Positions 1 to 7,668 of a DNA stretch of 64,000 nucleotides are shown piece by piece (position 1 is the stretch's first letter; each line of letters starts with the position of its first letter). The position numbers were made by a program, and so were the translations under genes. The stretch is from Sphingomonas guangdongensis (GTDB lineage: Bacteria; Pseudomonadota; Alphaproteobacteria; Sphingomonadales; Sphingomonadaceae): NCBI RefSeq assembly GCF_900199185.1, contig NZ_OBMI01000002.1, positions 496,001 to 560,000 of the forward strand, given 5' to 3'. The notes under the pieces were generated by a model. The model saw only the letters and a list, made by a program, of their open reading frames with translations. It ran no database searches and was not told the origin of the DNA.

Positions 1-436
1 CCGGCCCCATCGTGTCGCCGCCGATCACCACGTCGAACAAGGGAGCGAGACCGAGTGCGTCGAGCAGCCGCGTGGCGAAGCCCTCGAACTTGTTGGTAAC
101 GACCCCGACGCGGGTGCCGCTCGCGCGCAATGCTTCGACCGCCGCGATCGCGCCGGGGTAGGGGCGGGTGTGCACCGCCAGGTGATTGCCGTAGTAGCCG
201 AGCAGCGCCTTGTAGTGACCGCGGAACTCGCTCTCGTCGCACCCGCCGGTCGCGTCCAGCGCCTGGGCGAGCATGTGCTTCGCCCCGCCGCCGATCATGG
301 TCGTGACCTGACCGGTGGTGAGGGCCGGGCGGCCGGCACCGGCGAGCGCGTGGTTGACGGCGGCGGCAAGGTCACCCGAGGTGTCGAGCAGCGTGCCGTC
401 GAGATCGAAGCCGACGATGGCGAAGGGCGAGGTCAT
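1..436 (-). CDS. gph: phosphoglycolate phosphatase, HAD family (partial, 3' end outside window)
   Basis: Reading the minus strand from the ATG at 434-436 gives an open frame that runs off the left edge (about 145 residues visible). The start shows the HAD motif I nucleophile loop FDLDGTLLDT (residues 10-19), followed by a cap region and the motif II region VGVVTNK. This fits Gph, which hydrolyses 2-phosphoglycolate made during DNA repair and by Rubisco oxygenation. Other HAD phosphatases (for example MupP-type N-acetylmuramate 6-phosphatases) share these motifs, so the exact substrate is a family-level inference. It is divergent from glmU with only about 60 bases between the starts. Confidence 0.8.
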   Translation of the reverse strand, partial: MTSPFAIVGFDLDGTLLDTSGDLAAAVNHALAGAGRPALTTGQVTTMIGGGAKHMLAQALDATGGCDESEFRGHYKALLGYYGNHLAVHTRPYPGAIAAVEALRASGTRVGVVTNKFEGFATRLLDALGLAPLFDVVIGGDTMGP

Positions 437-498
437 GGCCGCCTCTGCTGGCAGCGTCGCTATGGAATTGGCAAGGTCTTCATGGCAGAGCGCCGACC

Positions 499-1863
499 GT
501 GACTGTCCCGACGCCCATGCCGCTCGCCGCGATCATCCTGGCCGCCGGGCAGGGCACGCGCATGAAGTCTGACCTGCACAAGGTGCTGCACCCCCTCGCG
601 GGCCGCCCGATGCTGCTCCACCTGGTGGCGAGCGTCGCCGAGCTGTCGCCGGCGCACACCGTCGCCGTGGTCGGCGCGCGGCGCGAGCAGGTCGAGGCGG
701 CGGTGGCGCCGCACGGCGTCACGATCGCGCACCAGGCCGAGCAGCTCGGCACCGGCCACGCGGTCGCGCAGGCGCGCGCGGCGCTCGACGGCTTCGATGG
801 CGACGTGCTGATCCTCTACGGCGACGTGCCGCTGGTCCGCGCGGAGACGATGCGGGCGATGATTGCGCGGCTCCACGCGGACGACGCGCCGGCGAGTGTC
901 GTGCTCGGCTTCCGCCCCGCCGATCCGGGCGCCTATGGCCGCATCATCGCCGACGGGGACGGCCGCATCGCCAAGATGGTCGAGTTCAAGGATGCGAGCA
1001 CGGAGGAGCGGGCGGTGATGCTCTGCAACTCCGGACTGATGGCGGTGCGCACAGCCGATCTGTGGGCGCTGCTCGACCGCGTGACCAACGACAATGCCGC
1101 GGGCGAATACTACCTGCCCGACATCGTCATGCTGGCGGCGGCGGACGGTCGCTCCTCGGCGGTGGTCGAGACGGCGGCGGACGAGGTTGCCGGCGTCAAC
1201 AGCCGCGCCGAGCTCGCCGCCGTCGAAGCCCGCTGGCAGGCCGCGCGGCGGACCCAGGCGATGGCGGACGGCGCAACCCTGCTCGCGCCCGAGACCGTGT
1301 GGTTCAGCTGGGACACGGCGGTCGGACGTGACGTGCTGATCGAGCAGAACGTCGTGTTCGGCCCGGGCGTGTCGGTGGCGGACGGGGCGACGGTCCACGC
1401 CTTCAGCCACCTGGAGGGTGCGAAGGTTGCAGGCGGCGCCTCGATCGGTCCCTATGCCCGCCTGCGCCCGGGCGCGGCGATCGGGGCTGGCGCGCGCGTC
1501 GGCAACTTCGTCGAGATCAAGAATGCGGTGTTCGGGGCGGGCGCCAAGGCCAACCACCTCAGCTACATCGGCGATGCGAGCGTCGGCGCGGGCGCGAACA
1601 TCGGCGCGGGCACGATCACCTGCAACTACGACGGCTTTGGCAAGTACCGGACGCAGGTCGGCGCGGGCGCCTTCGTCGGATCGAACAGCGCGCTGGTCGC
1701 GCCGGTCGCGATCGGCGACGGCGCGATCGTCGCGGCGGGATCGGTCATCACCCGCGACGTGCCGGCCGACGCGCTCGGCGTCGTACGCGGCGTGCAGGAG
1801 GTGAAGTCCGGCTGGGCTGCGCAGTTTAGGGACAGGATGCGCGCGAGAAAGGCGGCCAAGTAG
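499..1863 (+). CDS. glmU: bifunctional UDP-N-acetylglucosamine pyrophosphorylase / glucosamine-1-phosphate acetyltransferase
   Basis: 454 residues, the normal length for GlmU. The N-terminal uridylyltransferase domain carries LAAGQGTRM (about residues 15-23) and the nucleotide-sugar pocket. The C-terminal half is a left-handed beta-helix of hexapeptide repeats (about residues 255-430) with the NHLSYIGD acetyltransferase loop. It makes UDP-GlcNAc from glucosamine-1-phosphate in the cytoplasm for peptidoglycan and LPS. The GTG at 499 is used here; an ATG at 517 is an equally plausible start because the conserved fold begins immediately after it. It lies one base from glmS, so the two are almost certainly cotranscribed. 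Confidence 0.97.
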   Translation: MTVPTPMPLAAIILAAGQGTRMKSDLHKVLHPLAGRPMLLHLVASVAELSPAHTVAVVGARREQVEAAVAPHGVTIAHQAEQLGTGHAVAQARAALDGFDGDVLILYGDVPLVRAETMRAMIARLHADDAPASVVLGFRPADPGAYGRIIADGDGRIAKMVEFKDASTEERAVMLCNSGLMAVRTADLWALLDRVTNDNAAGEYYLPDIVMLAAADGRSSAVVETAADEVAGVNSRAELAAVEARWQAARRTQAMADGATLLAPETVWFSWDTAVGRDVLIEQNVVFGPGVSVADGATVHAFSHLEGAKVAGGASIGPYARLRPGAAIGAGARVGNFVEIKNAVFGAGAKANHLSYIGDASVGAGANIGAGTITCNYDGFGKYRTQVGAGAFVGSNSALVAPVAIGDGAIVAAGSVITRDVPADALGVVRGVQEVKSGWAAQFRDRMRARKAAK

Positions 1864-1864
1864 C

Positions 1865-3688
1865 ATGTGCGGGATCGTCGGGATCGTCGGCGCCGAGGAC
1901 GTGGCGCCGCGGCTGTTCGAGGGGCTGAAGCGGCTCGAGTACCGCGGCTATGATTCGGCCGGGATCGCCACGCTGGTCGGCGGTGCGATCGAGCGGCGGC
2001 GTGCGGAGGGCAAGCTCGCCAACCTCGCCGCGCGGCTCGCCGCCGATCCGCTGCCGGGCACGATCGGGATCGCGCACACGCGCTGGGCGACGCACGGCGC
2101 GCCGACGGAGGACAATGCTCACCCGCACATCGTCGGCGAGGTGACGGTGGTCCACAACGGCATCATCGAGAACTTCAAGCCGCTCCGCGACGAGCTGCTC
2201 GGCGAGGGCCGCAGCTTCAGCTCGCAGACCGATACGGAGGTGGTCGCCCACCTGATCAGCCGCGAGCTGGAGCGCGGCGCGTCGCCCCAGAAGGCGGTCG
2301 CCGCGGTGTTGCCGCGCCTCCACGGTGCCTTTGCGCTCGCTGCGATGTTCGCGGGCCACGACGACCTGCTGATCGCCGCGCGGCTCGGCGCGCCGCTGAC
2401 GGTCGGCTACGGCGAGGGGGAGAACTATCTCGGCTCGGACGCGCACGCGCTCGCCGGCCTCACGCAGCGGATCGCCTACCTCGACGAGGGCGACTGGGCG
2501 GTGCTGACCCGCGAGCATATCCAGGTCTACGATCGCGACAACCGGCCGGTCACCCGCGCGATCGTGCCCTCGGGCGTGTCACCCGCGATGATCGACAAGG
2601 GCAACCACCGCCACTTCATGCTGAAGGAGATCTACGAGCAGCCGGTGGTGGTCGCACAGACCCTGCGCTCGTACATCCGCCCGGTCGAGCAGATGGTGGC
2701 GCTGCCCGACATGGCGTTCGATCTCGCCGCCGTCGAGCGGGTGGTGATCGTCGCCTGTGGCACGGCGAGCTACGTCGGGATGATCGGCAAATACTGGATC
2801 GAGCGGTTCGCGCGCCTGCCGGTCGAGGTCGATGTCGCGTCCGAGTTCCGCTACCGCGACCCCGTGCTGCCGCCGGGCACTTTGGGCGTCGTCGTGTCGC
2901 AGTCGGGGGAGACCGCCGACACGCTTGCCGCACTCCGCCACATGAAGGAGAGCGGCGTCACCACCGCCGGCATCATCAACGTGCCGACCAGCTCGATGGC
3001 GCGCGAGGTCGACCTGCTGCTCTCCACCCACGCCGGGCCGGAGATCGGGGTCGCCTCCACCAAGGCGTTCACCTGTCAGCTGGCGGTGATGGCGGCGCTG
3101 TCGGTCAACCTGGCGCGCGCCAAGGGCCGGCTCGATGCCGAGCAGGAAAGGGCTGTCGTCCGCGCGCTGATCGCCGCGCCCGAGACGATCTCCGCCGCGC
3201 TCGCCTATGACGAGGCGATCGCGGGCATGGCCGGCACGATCGCGGGCGCGCGCGACGTGCTCTACCTGGGGCGCGGGCCCGAGTATCCGATGGCCCTGGA
3301 AGGCGCGCTGAAGCTGAAGGAGATCAGCTACATCCATGCCGAGGGCTATGCGTCGGGCGAGATGAAGCACGGCCCCATTGCGCTGATCGACGAGGCGGTG
3401 CCGCTGATCGTCCTCGCGCCGTCGGGCCCGCTGTTCGACAAGACGGTGTCGAACATGCAGGAGGCCCAGGCCCGCGGCGCGCAGGTGGTCCTGATCTCCG
3501 ACGCGGCCGGCATTGCCCAGGCCGGCGAGAACACCATCGCGACGATCGAGATGCCGGAGGTTCACCCGCTGATCGCCCCGCTGGTCTACGCGGTGCCGGT
3601 GCAGCTGCTCGCCTACCATGTCGCGGTCGCGAAGGGCACGGACGTCGACCAGCCGCGCAATCTGGCGAAGTCGGTCACGGTGGAGTGA
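1865..3688 (+). CDS. glmS: glutamine--fructose-6-phosphate aminotransferase (isomerizing)
   Basis: 607 residues, full length. The mature N-terminus MCGIVGIVG supplies the catalytic Cys2 of a class II glutamine amidotransferase (about residues 2-220). Two SIS sugar-isomerase domains follow (about 285-425 and 455-600), and the protein ends in the conserved tail NLAKSVTVE. It makes glucosamine-6-phosphate, the first committed step to UDP-GlcNAc; the step that follows GlmM is catalysed by GlmU, encoded just upstream. No glmS ribozyme-like leader exists because the gene is one base behind glmU. The last 49 bases of the gene recur as a diverged copy at 4890-4938. Confidence 0.98.
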   Translation: MCGIVGIVGAEDVAPRLFEGLKRLEYRGYDSAGIATLVGGAIERRRAEGKLANLAARLAADPLPGTIGIAHTRWATHGAPTEDNAHPHIVGEVTVVHNGIIENFKPLRDELLGEGRSFSSQTDTEVVAHLISRELERGASPQKAVAAVLPRLHGAFALAAMFAGHDDLLIAARLGAPLTVGYGEGENYLGSDAHALAGLTQRIAYLDEGDWAVLTREHIQVYDRDNRPVTRAIVPSGVSPAMIDKGNHRHFMLKEIYEQPVVVAQTLRSYIRPVEQMVALPDMAFDLAAVERVVIVACGTASYVGMIGKYWIERFARLPVEVDVASEFRYRDPVLPPGTLGVVVSQSGETADTLAALRHMKESGVTTAGIINVPTSSMAREVDLLLSTHAGPEIGVASTKAFTCQLAVMAALSVNLARAKGRLDAEQERAVVRALIAAPETISAALAYDEAIAGMAGTIAGARDVLYLGRGPEYPMALEGALKLKEISYIHAEGYASGEMKHGPIALIDEAVPLIVLAPSGPLFDKTVSNMQEAQARGAQVVLISDAAGIAQAGENTIATIEMPEVHPLIAPLVYAVPVQLLAYHVAVAKGTDVDQPRNLAKSVTVE

Positions 3689-3691
3689 GCC

Positions 3692-3826
3692 TACTCCCCC
3701 TCCCTGCAAGGGAGGGGCGGGGGTGGGTCGATGTAGGCGGTACGGCTACGTCGGCGTTCTTGGACAGCTAAGTCCAGGCCTCCATCCACCCCCACCCCCA
3801 ACTGTCCATTGCAGGGAGGGGAGTGT
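3692..3826. repeat. imperfect inverted-repeat element downstream of glmS
   Basis: The arm at about 3692-3731 (CTCCCTGCAAGGGAGGGG followed by a GGGGGTGGGT run) is mirrored on the other strand at about 3783-3826. About 50 bases separate the arms, and each arm holds its own short palindrome around TGCAA. The whole looks like a palindromic REP or MITE-type element and could fold into a long hairpin that also terminates glmU-glmS transcription. No coding potential is evident. The rest of the glmS-to-4009 gap (about 3827-3954) shows nothing recognisable. Confidence 0.6.
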
Positions 3827-3954
3827 CCGCTCCACGCCCGTCATCCCGAACTCACTCCGGAGTACACCGAGCGGCAAGCGCACATTCAGAAGAATTGGGC
3901 GTTCCCAGCGGCCAAGATGACCCAGGCACGAGGCCGGGGTGGCGGTGGTGAGTG

Positions 3955-3982
3955 GAACATTCGCTTTCGCCCAATTGCGGAC
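3955..3982 (+). repeat. 28-bp dispersed repeat, copy A
   Basis: GAACATTCGCTTTCGCCCAA continuing to TTGCGGAC. It differs from copy B (4250-4277) at only three positions and is related to the looser copy C (4718-4745). It sits just upstream of the small gene at 4009. I recognise this type of sequence as a recurrent intergenic repeat in sphingomonad genomes, from general familiarity rather than a search. Confidence 0.6.
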
Positions 3983-4008
3983 CTTCGCCGTCCTGATAGC
4001 TTCACGCC

Positions 4009-4191
4009 ATGGAGACACGGGAGAAGAAAAAACGTCTAGCTGCCGAAACCGCGGTTTATCTGCGGCAGATTGGTCGAAAGGCTCAAAAGGGTCGGGAGCC
4101 TAATGACCGCGGGTTTGATCGTAAGCTGGATGAAAAGCTAAGGCGAATGCGGCCTGAAGACGTCGATGCATTGATGCGCGGGGACGATTAA
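4009..4191 (+). CDS. small hypothetical charged protein (60 aa)
   Basis: 60 residues, start ATG, rich in Lys, Arg, Glu and Asp (METREKKKRLAAET at the start, MRRPEDVD-like acidic-basic tail). No membrane segment, signal peptide or cysteine is present, and the predicted structure is helical. Function unknown. GC content is visibly lower than in the flanking housekeeping genes. The gene stands alone in the variable region downstream of glmS between two copies of the 28-bp repeat. It may be a real accessory gene, but nothing except its clean open frame and plausible composition supports it. Confidence 0.45.
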   Translation: METREKKKRLAAETAVYLRQIGRKAQKGREPNDRGFDRKLDEKLRRMRPEDVDALMRGDD

Positions 4192-4249
4192 GACGACCCT
4201 GCGAATGGCAACTAACCACCAGAACCGGATATATGAGCGGCGCAGCGGC

Positions 4250-4277
4250 GAACGTCCGCTCTCGCCCAATTGCGGAC
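4250..4277 (+). repeat. 28-bp dispersed repeat, copy B
   Basis: Near-identical to copy A (GAACGTCCGCTCTCGCCCAA then TTGCGGAC). It lies between the 60-aa gene and the 136-aa gene, just before the GTG at 4305. Confidence 0.6.
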
Positions 4278-4304
4278 ATGCTGCTTCGCTGACATGCTGC
4301 CGGC

Positions 4305-4715
4305 GTGAGCGCCCTCTTCATTGAGGCCGATGAGCCGCTGCTCGTTTTCCCGTCCATCGGCATCGCTGAACGTGCGCTCGAAGCAGTGGATGTTCGAGAT
4401 GGCGTGTACGGCCGCGCGTTTGGTCCGGAGGGTGAGACTTTCTCGATCACGGCCGACGACAAGATTGTCGTCATAGAACCGACGTTGGAGCCGCATGATC
4501 CAGAAAGCCTCAAAGAGCTGCTCCGGCGCTCGCTGGCGCAAGTCGGAGAAACGATGCCGGGCGATGCTGATCTGCCTACGCTAGTGGCTGCGGCCGAAGC
4601 GTTCTGGAACGAGCGCGATCCATACGGCGAGCGCTTCGGATCAGCCATTCCATGGTGGGGCTGCGCAGTTGTCGGAGCGACGTTGGTCATCTTGGCTATT
4701 TACATGATGGAATAA
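4305..4715 (+). CDS. hypothetical protein with C-terminal membrane segment
   Basis: 136 residues from a GTG start; the family is not recognised. The N-terminal about 105 residues are soluble and acidic. The last about 20 residues (AVVGATLVILAIYMME) form one hydrophobic helix, so it could be a tail-anchored inner-membrane protein. It is isolated in the variable region after glmS and flanked by repeat copies B and C. Codon use is less GC-biased than in the neighbouring core genes, which suggests acquired or fast-evolving DNA. The start codon is uncertain; no strong ribosome-binding site precedes it. Confidence 0.5.
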   Translation: MSALFIEADEPLLVFPSIGIAERALEAVDVRDGVYGRAFGPEGETFSITADDKIVVIEPTLEPHDPESLKELLRRSLAQVGETMPGDADLPTLVAAAEAFWNERDPYGERFGSAIPWWGCAVVGATLVILAIYMME

Positions 4716-4717
4716 GC

Positions 4718-4745
4718 GAACGTTCGCTTTCCACCACAAGCAGAC
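4718..4745 (+). repeat. 28-bp dispersed repeat, copy C (diverged)
   Basis: GAACGTTCGCTTTCCACCAC then AAGCAGAC. The left half matches copies A and B, while the centre is diverged. It begins three bases after the stop of the 136-aa gene and ends just before the hydrolase remnant. Confidence 0.5.
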
Positions 4746-4761
4746 ATCCGCCGACTAGCGC

Positions 4762-4895
4762 CTACGCCCCCGCTTCTGCCGCGGGCACGATCCCGTCCGC
4801 CACAAGTCGGTGAAGTGCGTCGGTATGCCGGCCGTCGCGCGCGGCGGTGGCGTTGAAGGTCATGATCACCGTCAGCGCCAAATTGGGCAGGACGT
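4762..4895 (-). pseudogene. 3'-end remnant of a serine hydrolase gene (paralog or xenolog of 5624-6670)
   Basis: On the minus strand this stretch translates without a stop into 43 residues plus stop (ending [14 protein letters not shown]). They align without gaps to the C-terminus of the hydrolase at 5624 (ending [14 protein letters not shown]), with 34 of 43 residues identical. The DNA segments are the same length (134 bases) with 28 mismatches by my count. No upstream part of the gene is present: homology stops at GGACGT, exactly where the glmS-tail copy begins. It is a non-functional fragment. Confidence 0.85.
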
Positions 4896-4938
4896 CGACC
4901 AGCCGCGCAACCTGGCGAAGTCGGTGACCGTGGAGTGA
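4890..4938 (+). pseudogene. duplicated 3' tail of glmS
   Basis: These 49 bases match the last 49 bases of glmS (3640-3688) at 46 positions, ending in the same TGA. All three differences are third-codon-position changes that keep the amino acids (Asn, Val, Thr). The homology starts inside the shared hexamer GGACGT, which also ends the adjacent hydrolase remnant. It is a recombination scar, not an expressed gene. Confidence 0.88.
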
Positions 4939-5082
4939 GGCGGGCGCTCTGCTGCGGGTAGAGAGCCGAGTGTCTGAGCCGAGCGCTTGCCGCGTTTCCC
5001 TCTGGAAAGGGGCGCCTGCTCGACGTAGTGGAGCGAATTCGTCGTTTCGCCGCGATTTCGGCGGTCGTCCGCCTGGCGTGAG

Positions 5083-5283
5083 CTAACCCGGGTCGGCGTC
5101 GAGCCACATCTTTGCGGCGTCGCGAGACAGGAAGAAGTTGAGCGTATTCCCCTGCGAGAAGACGCGGCGCATCTGCATCTTGACGCTGGATGAAACCTCA
5201 AGCGCCACGCGATCACCCGGCCGGTAAATTGTCCCGTTCGCCTGCTGGATCCGGGCCTGGCCCTCGATTGAATGCGGCAGCAA
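5083..5283 (-). CDS. small hypothetical protein or gene fragment
   Basis: 66 residues from a TTG (5281-5283); the frame is open about 19 codons further upstream without an ATG. Composition looks protein-like (YRPGDRVALEV, then NTLNFFLSRDAAKMWLDADPG with the stop directly after). The final FF-x-S-x-x-A-A-x-x-W pattern faintly recalls the C-terminus of alkylmercury lyase-like proteins, but this is too weak to name it. It abuts an AT-rich stretch and is probably the surviving 3' part of a decayed gene. Confidence 0.35.
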   Translation of the reverse strand: MLPHSIEGQARIQQANGTIYRPGDRVALEVSSSVKMQMRRVFSQGNTLNFFLSRDAAKMWLDADPG

Positions 5284-5623
5284 GTTGAGCGCGTCGATGA
5301 GAACCCGAATTTGGCGCCCCTCTGTTCGTCAGCGATCAACCACCACCTTTTCAGGTGTTAACAGCCGATCCAACGATGGCAAATAAAAATTCCTTCGATC
5401 ATGATATTTATAACGCCGCCGATACGATCTTCTCGTATGGTATAATAAGGGCGCAGAATGGAGTGCTGACCATCATGGCGGCACGATATACTACTCATAC
5501 TATGACACTACACACATAGGTTAGCTGATCGAGAGAGTTGACATGCGTGAGTGTTAGAAGGCGCGATCGTGGAACTATTAACAACTCTTTCGCCTTCAAT
5601 TGGCGGTCTCCAACGAACTATCC
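5284..5623. other. AT-rich intergenic stretch, likely foreign or decayed DNA
   Basis: About 340 bases without a supportable gene. From about 5350 to 5540 the sequence is strikingly AT-rich for this genome (AAATAAAAATTCC, ATGATATTTATAAC, TACTACTCATACTATGACAC). A perfect TATAAT occurs at about 5440, but I found no matching -35 element at 16-18 bases. No tRNA, transposase or terminal repeats are visible. Confidence 0.5.
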
Positions 5624-6670
5624 CTAAATACCCGCTACCGCCGCGGGGACGATCCCGTCCGCGACCAGCCGGTGGAGCGCGTCGATATGGCCGCCGTCGC
5701 GCGCTGCGGTGGCGTCGGAGGTCATGACGACGGTCAGCCTAAGGCCGGGCAGGACGTAGACCATCTGCCCGCCATAGCCCCAGGCGAAGCGCACCGGGTG
5801 GCCGCGCGCGTCGCCGACGAACCAGCCGTAGCCGTACTGCCCGCCGCTCCACGGCGAGGTCGCGCGCGGGGTCCAGCTCTCCTTGATCCATTCCGCGGGC
5901 AACACGCGGCGGCCGTTCACGCCGCCGTTCAGGCGGTAGAGCTCGCCGAAGCGGGCGAGCGCGCGGGGGCTCATCCGCATGTCGTTGCCGCCGAAGTAGA
6001 TGCCCTGTGCGTCGCGCGGCCACGGCGGGATCCGGAGGCCGAGCGGCTCGGCCAGCCACTCCTGCGCGAGCGCATGCGTGCTCTGTCCCGACGCGCGGGT
6101 CAGCATGGCGGAGAGCAGGTGGGTGTTGCCGGTCGAGTAGAGCATCGCGCCGCCCGGCTGATCCACGAAGGGGCGGGACAGGGCGAAGCGAACCCAATTC
6201 GGGCTCGACACCCAGCGGCCGTAGTTCTCGCCCGAGGTGCGCTCCAGCCCCGCCTGCATCGACAGCAGGTTGCCGACCGTCAGGCGTGCAAGCCGCGGGT
6301 CGGGGTCGGCGGGTGCGTCCGAGCGCAGGACGGAGAGCACCGGCTGGTTCACGCCCTGCAGGACGCCGCGCTCAATCGCGATGCCGACCAGTGCGGAGAG
6401 CACCGACTTGGACGCCGACTTGATGTTGACCGGCGTGTCCAGCCCCGGCCCGCCGTTGAAGGTGCGCGCGACCAGCTCCTCGCCGTCGCGCAGCACGACC
6501 AGCGAGCGCAGCCGCGGCAGCCGCGCGGCGTCGGCGATCATCTGCGCAGTGCGCGCCGGATCGAGCCCGCGGGTGGGGGCGAGCGGGCTGGCGACCGCTT
6601 GCGGTGCCTGCGCGGGCGAGCCGCAGGCGGTGGCGAGCAGCGGCAGGGCTGCTAGGAACGAGCGGAGCAT
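5624..6670 (-). CDS. beta-lactamase-family serine hydrolase, lipoprotein
   Basis: 348 residues from the ATG at 6668-6670, chosen over an upstream in-frame start at 6724 because it begins a proper lipoprotein signal ([16 protein letters not shown], lipobox LATAC). The serine hydrolase fold shows the SxxK nucleophile motif SASK and the YSTGN loop corresponding to the YxN tyrosine motif. The family (PF00144) includes class C beta-lactamases, esterases and NylB-type amide hydrolases; the substrate cannot be told from sequence. It is predicted to be anchored in the outer or inner membrane facing the periplasm. A 3' fragment of a related copy lies at 4762-4895. Confidence 0.85.
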   Translation of the reverse strand: MLRSFLAALPLLATACGSPAQAPQAVASPLAPTRGLDPARTAQMIADAARLPRLRSLVVLRDGEELVARTFNGGPGLDTPVNIKSASKSVLSALVGIAIERGVLQGVNQPVLSVLRSDAPADPDPRLARLTVGNLLSMQAGLERTSGENYGRWVSSPNWVRFALSRPFVDQPGGAMLYSTGNTHLLSAMLTRASGQSTHALAQEWLAEPLGLRIPPWPRDAQGIYFGGNDMRMSPRALARFGELYRLNGGVNGRRVLPAEWIKESWTPRATSPWSGGQYGYGWFVGDARGHPVRFAWGYGGQMVYVLPGLRLTVVMTSDATAARDGGHIDALHRLVADGIVPAAVAGI

Positions 6671-6768
6671 CGCCGCGATATGGGCCGCGCCCTGCTCGAT
6701 CCAACCTAGCGGAACCCCAAGCAATTGTTTGCAGCAGTCGGGACACGACCGCCTAGATAGACCCCACC

Positions 6769-7668
6769 ATGTCCCGCCTGAACCACCTCGACGCGCTCGA
6801 AGCCGAAGCGATCCACATCATGCGCGAGGTGGTCGCGGAGGCGGAGCGGCCGGTGATGCTCTACTCGGTCGGCAAGGACTCCGCGGTCATGCTGCACGTG
6901 GCGCGCAAGGCCTTCTATCCCGCGCCGCCGCCGTTCCCGCTGCTTCACGTCGACACGACCTGGAAGTTCCAGGCGATGTACCAGTTGCGCGATCGCGCCG
7001 CCGCCGCCGCCGGTATGGAGCTGATCGTCCACCGCAACCCGGAAGCCGAGGCCCAGGGGATCAACCCCTTCGATCATGGCAGCCGGCACACCGATCTGTG
7101 GAAGACGGAAGGGTTGAAGCAGGCGCTCGACCTCCACCGCTTCGATGCGGCGTTCGGCGGCGCGCGCCGCGACGAGGAGAAGAGCCGCGCCAAGGAGCGC
7201 ATCTTCTCCTTTCGATCGGCGACGCACCGCTGGGACCCGAAGGCGCAGCGGCCGGAGCTGTGGCGGTTGTACAATGCGCGGAAGGCCAAGGGCGAGAGCA
7301 TCCGCGTGTTTCCGCTGTCCAACTGGACCGAGCTCGACATCTGGCAGTACATCCTACGCGAGGGGTTCGAAATCGTGCCGCTCTACTTCGCCGCACCCCG
7401 GCCGACGGTGGAGCGCGACGGACTGATCCTGATGGTCGACGACGACCGCTTTCGTCTGGTGCCCGGGGAGACCCCGGTCGAGCGCACCATCCGCTTCCGC
7501 ACGCTCGGCTGCTACCCGCTGACCGGGGCGGTCGAGAGCCGGGCGGCGACGCTGCCGGAGGTCATCCAGGAGATGCTGCTCACCACCACGTCGGAGCGCC
7601 AGGGCCGCGCGATCGACAAGGACGCGGGTGCGGGCATGGAGCAGAAGAAGCAGGAGGGGTATTTCTGA
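6769..7668 (+). CDS. cysD: sulfate adenylyltransferase subunit 2
   Basis: 299 residues. The PP-loop of the adenine nucleotide alpha hydrolase fold is [10 protein letters not shown] (about residues 33-42), and the conserved HVDTTWKF and [16 protein letters not shown] segments are present. With CysN it forms ATP sulfurylase, which activates sulfate to adenosine 5'-phosphosulfate in the cytoplasm. Its stop overlaps the start of cysNC (TGATG), indicating translational coupling. The upstream gap to the hydrolase is about 100 bases and must hold the operon promoter. Confidence 0.97.
   Translation: MSRLNHLDALEAEAIHIMREVVAEAERPVMLYSVGKDSAVMLHVARKAFYPAPPPFPLLHVDTTWKFQAMYQLRDRAAAAAGMELIVHRNPEAEAQGINPFDHGSRHTDLWKTEGLKQALDLHRFDAAFGGARRDEEKSRAKERIFSFRSATHRWDPKAQRPELWRLYNARKAKGESIRVFPLSNWTELDIWQYILREGFEIVPLYFAAPRPTVERDGLILMVDDDRFRLVPGETPVERTIRFRTLGCYPLTGAVESRAATLPEVIQEMLLTTTSERQGRAIDKDAGAGMEQKKQEGYF

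Noticed and set aside
4700..5107. 135-codon minus-strand frame across the remnant region
   Set aside because: It runs through repeat copy C, the hydrolase remnant out of frame and the glmS-tail copy. Its composition is Arg/Ser/Pro-rich shadow.
5425..5450. Perfect TATAAT as a promoter
   Set aside because: No -35 element at normal spacing and no gene follows. AT-rich DNA gives such hexamers easily.
6237..7667. Long upstream extension of the cysNC frame (1114 codons in total)
   Set aside because: The extra 477 codons lie antisense to the hydrolase and out of frame over cysD. The coupled ATG at 7668 begins the real protein.
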